From Chitinophagaceae bacterium (GTDB taxonomy: Bacteria; Bacteroidota; Bacteroidia; Chitinophagales; Chitinophagaceae): a stretch of 47,341 nucleotides of DNA. The notes beneath the pieces are model-generated. The model was not told the origin of the DNA. It was given only the letters and a program-made list of their open reading frames with translations, and did no database searches. The first letter of the stretch is position 1; each line of letters starts with the position of its first letter. A program made the translations under genes and the position numbers. This document shows, piece by piece, positions 41,307 to 47,341 of this stretch. The stretch spans positions 1-47,341 of the forward strand of contig JAGXRG010000035.1 of assembly GCA_018335935.1 (NCBI GenBank), read 5' to 3'.

Positions 41307-42648
41307 TTCAAGAGTTATCAATAAATATTTTACATTGGCTTTATTGCTATTGGTATTAGGCATTAGCTTTGGTTTAGTAGGTGCTTTGCAATATGTAGTT
41401 CCTGGATTTTTAAAAGAATATTTATCTTTTGAAAAAGTAAGACCACTTCATGTAACTTGTTTAATATTTTGGATCATACTATCTGCAACTGCAGCAGCTA
41501 TAGGTTATTTGCAAGATTATACTTCAAAAAAAATATTTTCATATCCATTACTCAATCTTCAATTTTATATTTTACTTATAGCCATTGTTATAATATTAAT
41601 TACTTATGTTTTGGGCATTTTTGGAGGAAAAGAGTATTGGGAATTTAAGCCTGTTATATCCATTTTAATTGTTCTTGCTTGGCTGCTTTTTTTGTTTAAC
41701 TTTTACAAATCAATATCATTATTAAAACAACAGCCTGTTTTTATTTGGATGTGGTTAACAGGAATAATCTTTTTCCTATTCACATTTCTTGAGTCTTATT
41801 TATGGTTATTACCCTATTTCAATAAAAATATTGTTAACGACATGACCATTCAATGGAAAGCCAATGGTTCAATGGTAGGATCTTGGAATATGTTAATCTA
41901 TGGTTCATCAATATATTTAATGAAAAAAATTAGTGGAGATAATAAAGTCAGTCACTCTAAACTTTCATTTGCATTATTTTTTCTAGGACTAACTAACCTG
42001 TTATTTAACTGGGGGCATCATATTTATACCTTACCAACACATGGCTATATTAAGCATATTAGTTACATCATAAGTATGACTGAATTATTTATTTTGGGTA
42101 AAATTATTTATGATTGGAAGCGAACCTTACAACAATCAAAAAAATCTTTTCATATCACTGCTTACAAATTTTTAATTGCTGCAGATGGTTGGATTTTTTT
42201 GAATCTTATCTTGGCAATTGCAATTTCTATACCTGCTGTAAATGTTTTTACCCATGGAACACATATTACTGTAGCTCATGTTATGGGAGCAACCATTGGG
42301 ATAAACACTTTTCTACTATTTGCATTTTATTACGACAGGTTTTCAAATGCTTTTGTAAGTTTTAAAAAAGCAAGATTGTTTTTTAATTTGGGTTTTAGAT
42401 GGGCAAATTATTCTTTATTTCTTTTTTGGATTACACTTATTATTTTGGGTATTAAAAAGTCAATCTGGCAAATGAGTGAACATGCTTTGCCTTACTCTGT
42501 TATGATGCAGGAATCTTATTTTTTATTTGTTCTCATGTTTTTAAGTGGATTAAGTTTAGCCTTAGGCTTAATTTTTATTTTAATGCCTTTATTTAAATAC
42601 TTAATGAATTCTTTTAAACAAAGTATACAAAATGATTTTACTCACTAA
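41284..42648 (+). CDS. NorB-like haem-copper-oxidase-family subunit with altered active-site ligands
   Basis: I start at the ATG at 41284, which overlaps norC as in other norCB pairs; a longer frame adds 17 residues. The protein has 454 residues and about 12 helices. Typical NorB features are His56 in RPLH (low-spin haem), GGKEYWEF (114-121), FeB ligands His245-His246 in WGHHIY, and THGTHITVAH with His332 (haem b3). A gapless hand alignment to canonical NorB puts Asn194 at the first FeB His, Val198 at the active-site Glu, and Met334 at the second low-spin haem His. The partner is clearly NorC-like, so NO is the likely substrate. The altered set points to one of the unusual NOR or NO-dismutase-like families. 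Confidence 0.85.
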   Translation: MEPLQHHNSRVINKYFTLALLLLVLGISFGLVGALQYVVPGFLKEYLSFEKVRPLHVTCLIFWIILSATAAAIGYLQDYTSKKIFSYPLLNLQFYILLIAIVIILITYVLGIFGGKEYWEFKPVISILIVLAWLLFLFNFYKSISLLKQQPVFIWMWLTGIIFFLFTFLESYLWLLPYFNKNIVNDMTIQWKANGSMVGSWNMLIYGSSIYLMKKISGDNKVSHSKLSFALFFLGLTNLLFNWGHHIYTLPTHGYIKHISYIISMTELFILGKIIYDWKRTLQQSKKSFHITAYKFLIAADGWIFLNLILAIAISIPAVNVFTHGTHITVAHVMGATIGINTFLLFAFYYDRFSNAFVSFKKARLFFNLGFRWANYSLFLFWITLIILGIKKSIWQMSEHALPYSVMMQESYFLFVLMFLSGLSLALGLIFILMPLFKYLMNSFKQSIQNDFTH

Positions 42649-43057
42649 AATATTTCGTTTCGAAGCCTCACATGCTATACATGAATACCCGGGCCTTTGT
42701 AAAAACATTCATGGGCACTCTTATAAATTATTGGTTAGTGTAACGAATATTCATCCAAGCGAAATGGATAAGAAATTTGGTTTTGTTATGGATTTTAAAG
42801 CACTCAAAACTTTAGTAAACATACATATTTTAGATTACTTCGATCATCAATTGATTGTTTCAAAAAAATATTTGAAAGAGCATCAAAACTTAAATGGATT
42901 AGAAAATATTATAGTTTGGGATCTTGAGCCTTCTGCAGAAAATATGATTCTATTTATTCAAAAAAAATTAGAAACCGTTTTGCCAAGCAACATAAAGCTT
43001 GTAAAGTTGAAATTGTTTGAAACTGCAGATTCTTTTATTGAATTAAACTATGATTAA
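42632..43057 (+). CDS. QueD/6-pyruvoyl-tetrahydropterin synthase family protein
   Basis: A 141-residue protein with the zinc and catalytic pattern of the family: His14 in FEASHA, Cys23 in PGLCKN, and His27 and His29 in IHGHSY. DFKALK near 52-57 and DHQL near 72-75 follow, and a Glu-rich C-terminus (KLFETADSFIE) closes it. The family makes carboxytetrahydropterin for queuosine or pyruvoyl-tetrahydropterin. The start overlaps the norB stop by 17 bases, so it is co-translated with the NO reductase, which is unusual for a queuosine gene. Confidence 0.9.
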   Translation: MILLTKIFRFEASHAIHEYPGLCKNIHGHSYKLLVSVTNIHPSEMDKKFGFVMDFKALKTLVNIHILDYFDHQLIVSKKYLKEHQNLNGLENIIVWDLEPSAENMILFIQKKLETVLPSNIKLVKLKLFETADSFIELNYD

Positions 43058-43071
43058 TAAAATCTAACGCA

Positions 43072-43104
43072 TAAAAAAAGGCTCCCCGAACAACCAGGGA
43101 GCCT
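43072..43104 (-). terminator. Rho-independent terminator of the PKD protein gene
   Basis: AGGCTCCC (43079-43086) pairs perfectly with GGGAGCCT (43097-43104) around a 10-base loop. On the minus strand it is followed by seven T residues. The stem can also serve the converging QueD gene. Confidence 0.85.
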
Positions 43105-43140
43105 ACTCCTTAAGACTAAACACGAAACACTCTTCGAATA

Positions 43141-46100
43141 TTATTGAATGGCTTTAACCATTTTGGTATTACCAATTATTCTTCCTTTATCATCCACCAC
43201 AACAACTGTATAAGTTCCTGAAGCGAGGTTGTTAATATTAAGGTTGAAGTTTTGATTAGCAGAGCTATTAGCAATTACATCTTGTTTTTGTTGCAGTACT
43301 AGTTTACCATTCATGCTATACACTCTAACAGTTACAGAGGATACTTGTTGTGGAACTTTTACATTCACTTTAGCAAATTCTCTACTTGGATTAGGATATA
43401 CTAATACTTTTTCCATTTGATTCACATCCAATGTAGGGATACTCACTATTGGAGCATTAGGGTTAACTCCTCTATATGGAGTTGCAGTACTTGGATTAGC
43501 AATTGCTATATCAGTTACACCTAAGTCACTGGTAGTAATTAAAGTGAATTTAAATTCATAATTAGATAAAGTGGATGTAGGTGTGCTAAATGTAATATCA
43601 GCATTTGTAGCCGAACCGTAGGTAATGAATGCACCAGTGAATGGAGCTGTTCTATATTCTACTAATAAATAGTAATTTGTAATAGATCCTGTTACAATTG
43701 TTGAAGGATTAGCTAAGTTGCTAAAACCAGTTACTGTATAGGTTGTATAGTTTGTAGTTCCACCACCACCAGGGTTTGTTACATCAGCAGTTGTAGTATG
43801 CACAGAGATGATTGATTTAGGTGTAATTACAATGCTTACAGGAGCTGAAGTTGTATTTGTACAACCTGCAGCAATAGCAGTTAAAGTAATGGTTTTAGAA
43901 CCACCTGTACTATAAGTATAGTTTGTAGGTGTAGGTCCGGTTAAAGCTATAGATGGTGTACCAGTTGTACTCCAGGTATAACTACTTGCACCAGTTGAGT
44001 TGTTTACAATACTTACTGTAGGGTTACTATAAATATCACCAGCATAATTTACTGTTGGTGTAAATGCAGCAATTGGGTTACTTACTACAATGGTAGAGGT
44101 ATAAGTTGAAGTACAACCATTACTACCAGTTACAGTTAAAGTTGCAGGATAAGAACCGGCTGCTGTATAATATAATCTAGGGTTATTAGAAGTTGGTCCT
44201 GTACCGTTAGTATAAGTCACACTAGCTCCAAAGCTCCAAGATAAGGAAATGCTACCTGAAGGTGTGGTTGAAGTGCTGATAAATGAATAATCATCACTAG
44301 CACATGCATTAATTGTTCCTCCAGTAGTTACTGGGCTATTATTTACTAATAAATTATAGCTTGCAGTAGGAGCATCGTTAACAGTTACAGTAATTGCATT
44401 ACTAGCTGCACTTGGGCAAGTACCATTGTTTACTACTAAGGTATAAACACCCGAAGCAGTTGCAACAAAATTATTTACACTTGTTCCTACAGCTACACCA
44501 TCTTTATACCATTGATAATTAGGTCCTGCATGAACAGTAGATAATGTTACACTACCAGGGGCACAAAAAGTAGTTGCACTAGCAGCAGTAATAACTGGTG
44601 TTGTTGCAGCAGGATTCACTGTTACCGAAGTAGCAGTACTTTGTATACTTGCACAACCATTGCTATTAGTTACAGCTACAGTGTAATTACCAGTAGCAGT
44701 TGCATTATAAGTAGAGCCATTAGCCCCACTGATAGCAGATCCATTTAAATACCATTGATAGCTATTACCAGTAGAAGAAGTTAATGTAACCGAACTACCA
44801 TTGCAGAAAGTAGTTGCCCCACCAGCAGCAATTGTAGGTTGAGAAGGAGCAGCTACAACAGTAACAGTAGTACCATTGCTAGCCACACTTGCACATCCAC
44901 TATAAGTAGCCACTACAGTGTATACACCAGCAGTTGTAGCAGCATAAGTTTGAGCAGTAGCACCACCAATTAGCACAGCATCTTTATACCATTGGTAGCT
45001 AGTAGCAACAGAAGAAGTTAAAGTCACCGTACCACCATCACAGAAGTAGGTTGTACCACTAGCCGAAACAGTAGGTTGAGGAGCATTATTAATAGTTACA
45101 TTATAAGTTGCTGTTGAATTACCGGCACTGTTACTTACATACAATTGAACAGTATGGGTACCGGGCTGACTAAATGTTACTGTATGCGGTCCAGCAGCAG
45201 TACTGCTAGAAGGTGTACCATTTTGGAAATACCATTGGTAAGTAGAAGGTGTACCACCAGAAACATTAGGACTAAAGGCATATGAGTTACTATTTAAACA
45301 TTGTGTTTGAGTACCACTAGATAAAGTAATATCAGCCACAGGAGCAATAGCAGTAGCAGCCACATTAATGGTTTGACTATAGGTATTAGAACAACTCAGA
45401 CCAGTACTTACATTTAAGACAATGGTATGAGAACCTACAGATAAAGTTTGTACTAAATTGCTAGCAGAAGTATTTACACCTTGACTAACAGCATCCACCA
45501 CCCATTCGTAACTAGCAATAGAACCATTCGAAGCCCAAGCACTTGGTGTAAATGTATACACATTAGCAGAGTTAGAATAAGAGAATGAAACATTAGGAAT
45601 AGCAAGTACAATAATATTAGCATATTGAGTACTATAAGAACCTGAGGCATTAGAAACAGTTAAAGTAATATTATAAGTACCCGGTTGAGTAAATACAGCA
45701 GTTGGGCTAGCAGTTGTTCCACCAGTTACATTAGCATTAGGGATAGACCATTGATAGCTAGCAATAGCACCACCGGTAGAGTTCACACCAAAGGTGAAAG
45801 AGTTACTAGTAATACATTGTGGATTAGCCCCAGCAAAAGTGATAGAAGCTACAGGAGGAGCTACAGCAGGAGCATTTACAACTATGTTTTGCGTTGTTGT
45901 AGCAGTACATCCACTACCGGTTACTTGTAAAGTAACAACAGTAGTACCTGAAGCTAAAACAGCAGTTGGGTTTTGAGCAGTAGCACTACCGGGTGTAGCA
46001 CCATTGCTGAATGTCCAAGCATAAGTTAAAGCAGAGCTATTAGAGATATAAGAACCATTAAAGAAGCTATAATTATTACCACCAGTGTTCGAGTAGCTAA

Positions 46101-47341
46101 AGCTAGCCACAGGAGCAGGATTTACTGTTACAGTAATAGGTGCAGCAGTATAAGTTACTCCATTATCAACATAAGTTAAACTAATGGTTTTAGTACCAGC
46201 ACTAGTGAATGTAATACCAGTAGGAGCAGCAGCAGTACTTGTAGCAGGCGAACCATCTTGGAACGACCAGCTATAAGTAGTAGGACCAGTTAAAGTACCA
46301 GTAGCCGAGAAGCTATGACTAGCACTAGCACATGAAGTACCCAAGACAGGAGTTATTGTTAATGGACCAGCACCTCCAGAACCACCACCACCAGTGATGA
46401 CTACATTAATAGCAGTGGTTGTACTATTAACACAACCAGCATTACTTGTTACAGTTAAGGTAACATTTTTATTACCACTAGTTGCAAAAGTATGTTGTAC
46501 ATTATCGCCAGTACCAGTATTACCATCACCAAAAGCCCAAGCATAACTCATGCTACCACCTTGTATGGTAGAAGAGCTTTGGAAAGAATAACTACTACCA
46601 TTACCAGTATTTACATAAGTTACAAAACTTGCAACCGGCATTGGATTTACAGCAATTGGTAAAGAATAGTAAGTATCAATATTACCTACTCTTGCAATTA
46701 ATTGAACACTATAATTGCCTGCTTGAGTATACACTTTAGCAGGAGGAGTTTGACCTGTAAATGTTGTTCCATCACCAAAGTTCCAGATATAAGTAGCACC
46801 AGAAGTTGGGCAACCCACACTAAATTGGAAACTATTCACATTTAAACATTGAGACGAATTATTAACATAAATAGCATCTGTTGTAACTACAACTGTTGTT
46901 CTAGGTGAGCTTGCACATCCTAAAGGACTAGTAGCACTAACATAGAAATTAGTATTACCAGATACAGTAGTTGTAAATGGAGAACCAGTAAATAAACTTG
47001 TTCCACCAGTTGCTACACTATACCAATCAATTGTACTACCAACAATTGAAGCAGTTGCAGTTAAAGTAACTGAACCTGCACCACATCTACTTACTGTAGG
47101 TGTAGTGGTAATAGTTGGTAAAGGATTTACAGTAATAGTTTTTGCAGCAGAAGCTACAGAAGTACAACCATTATTATCCGTTACAGTATAAGTAATATCA
47201 GTAGTTCCTGCAGCAACACCAGTAACAGTTTCAGTAGAAACTATGCTACCAGAGATAGAACCATTAGCTGCAGCAGAAGTAGCCCAAGCAAAAGAAGAAT
47301 AAGTACCAGAACCACCCGAAGGAGCAGCAGTTAAAACTATA
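43141..47341 (-). CDS. Giant PKD/Ig-domain surface protein with T9SS sorting domain, 5' end outside window
   Basis: The frame is open from the right edge (47340) to the stop at 43141: about 1400 residues, with no N-terminus. A GTG at 46839 could be taken for a start but lies inside the frame, since Ig-like sequence (YTVTDNNGC, ITVNPLP) continues upstream. Several PKD domains (WNFGDG, WAFGDG) lead into Ig-like repeats with YQWYKDG or YQWYLNG and ITVTVN-like edges. A distinct beta domain precedes the T9SS type A sorting domain (about the last 80 residues, starting VLVYPNPSREFAKV, with SGTYTVVV near the end). It should be a secreted or surface-attached adhesin-like protein. The base composition looks richer in G and C than the respiratory genes. 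Confidence 0.92.
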   Translation of the reverse strand, partial: IVLTAAPSGGSGTYSSFAWATSAAANGSISGSIVSTETVTGVAAGTTDITYTVTDNNGCTSVASAAKTITVNPLPTITTTPTVSRCGAGSVTLTATASIVGSTIDWYSVATGGTSLFTGSPFTTTVSGNTNFYVSATSPLGCASSPRTTVVVTTDAIYVNNSSQCLNVNSFQFSVGCPTSGATYIWNFGDGTTFTGQTPPAKVYTQAGNYSVQLIARVGNIDTYYSLPIAVNPMPVASFVTYVNTGNGSSYSFQSSSTIQGGSMSYAWAFGDGNTGTGDNVQHTFATSGNKNVTLTVTSNAGCVNSTTTAINVVITGGGGSGGAGPLTITPVLGTSCASASHSFSATGTLTGPTTYSWSFQDGSPATSTAAAPTGITFTSAGTKTISLTYVDNGVTYTAAPITVTVNPAPVASFSYSNTGGNNYSFFNGSYISNSSALTYAWTFSNGATPGSATAQNPTAVLASGTTVVTLQVTGSGCTATTTQNIVVNAPAVAPPVASITFAGANPQCITSNSFTFGVNSTGGAIASYQWSIPNANVTGGTTASPTAVFTQPGTYNITLTVSNASGSYSTQYANIIVLAIPNVSFSYSNSANVYTFTPSAWASNGSIASYEWVVDAVSQGVNTSASNLVQTLSVGSHTIVLNVSTGLSCSNTYSQTINVAATAIAPVADITLSSGTQTQCLNSNSYAFSPNVSGGTPSTYQWYFQNGTPSSSTAAGPHTVTFSQPGTHTVQLYVSNSAGNSTATYNVTINNAPQPTVSASGTTYFCDGGTVTLTSSVATSYQWYKDAVLIGGATAQTYAATTAGVYTVVATYSGCASVASNGTTVTVVAAPSQPTIAAGGATTFCNGSSVTLTSSTGNSYQWYLNGSAISGANGSTYNATATGNYTVAVTNSNGCASIQSTATSVTVNPAATTPVITAASATTFCAPGSVTLSTVHAGPNYQWYKDGVAVGTSVNNFVATASGVYTLVVNNGTCPSAASNAITVTVNDAPTASYNLLVNNSPVTTGGTINACASDDYSFISTSTTPSGSISLSWSFGASVTYTNGTGPTSNNPRLYYTAAGSYPATLTVTGSNGCTSTYTSTIVVSNPIAAFTPTVNYAGDIYSNPTVSIVNNSTGASSYTWSTTGTPSIALTGPTPTNYTYSTGGSKTITLTAIAAGCTNTTSAPVSIVITPKSIISVHTTTADVTNPGGGGTTNYTTYTVTGFSNLANPSTIVTGSITNYYLLVEYRTAPFTGAFITYGSATNADITFSTPTSTLSNYEFKFTLITTSDLGVTDIAIANPSTATPYRGVNPNAPIVSIPTLDVNQMEKVLVYPNPSREFAKVNVKVPQQVSSVTVRVYSMNGKLVLQQKQDVIANSSANQNFNLNINNLASGTYTVVVVDDKGRIIGNTKMVKAIQ

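Noticed and set aside
46839..46841. GTG at 46839 as the start of the PKD protein
   Set aside because: The same frame continues upstream with Ig-like domain sequence to the window edge and there is no signal peptide at 46839.

Overview
The window is AT-rich DNA from a member of the Bacteroidota. The evidence is type IX secretion (T9SS) style giant adhesins, a HYC_CC_PP/TonB receptor pair, a fused CcoNO cytochrome oxidase, TAnnTTTG-type promoter elements and almost no Shine-Dalgarno sequences. I cannot place it below phylum. No tRNA, rRNA, CRISPR array, insertion sequence or integrase was seen, and no gene-free stretch exceeds 300 bases.

Layout. 1-7590 (minus) is the N-terminal 2530 residues of a giant secreted multidomain protein that runs off the left edge. 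7839-10152 (plus) is a PAS sensor kinase and a response regulator whose output domain is Crp/Fnr-like. 10149-14433 (minus) is a cytochrome c / Tat FeS protein / NrfD-type quinol module with no recognisable catalytic subunit. 14547-17354 (minus) holds a lipoprotein, a DUF5777 barrel, a CX4CH lipoprotein and a YceI lipoprotein. 17538-20543 (plus) is a metal-type TonB receptor with an N-terminal HMA domain and its small partner. 20544-29507 (minus) is a complete cbb3 oxidase locus (ccoI, S, NO, Q, P, G, H and a UreH-like protein). 29673-30224 (plus) is a fasciclin lipoprotein. 30238-36946 (minus) is a clade II nitrous oxide reductase locus (cytochrome c, nosZ, NosL fusion, nosD, nosF, nosY, hemerythrin). 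37189-39839 (plus) holds a Crp/Fnr regulator, a His-rich 12-TM protein and the iron-sulfur repair protein RIC. 39843-40749 (minus) is a flavin-barrel protein and a thioesterase. 40905-43057 (plus) is a NorC/NorB-like pair coupled to a QueD/PTPS gene. 43141-47341 (minus) is the C-terminal part of a second giant PKD/Ig protein with a T9SS sorting domain, running off the right edge.

How it works together. This is a microaerobic and NO/N2O respiration island: high-affinity O2 reduction (cbb3), NO reduction (NorBC-like), N2O reduction (NosZ), NO-damage repair (RIC, hemerythrins) and copper supply (TonB-HMA receptor, CcoI, NosDFYL). No nitrate or nitrite reductase gene is present, so the visible pathway starts at NO.

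Two results stand out. First, all the divergent promoter regions inside the island carry FNR-like boxes (TGAY-N4-RTCA or one mismatch). In ten cases a Bacteroidota -7-like element lies with its centre exactly 33 bp from the box centre, and in three divergent regions paired boxes sit exactly 22 bp apart, one per direction. This reads as one regulon linking all the respiratory modules. Second, the NorB-like protein has Asn in place of a FeB histidine, Val in place of the active-site Glu and Met in place of a low-spin haem His. It is therefore a non-canonical NO-reductase-family enzyme.
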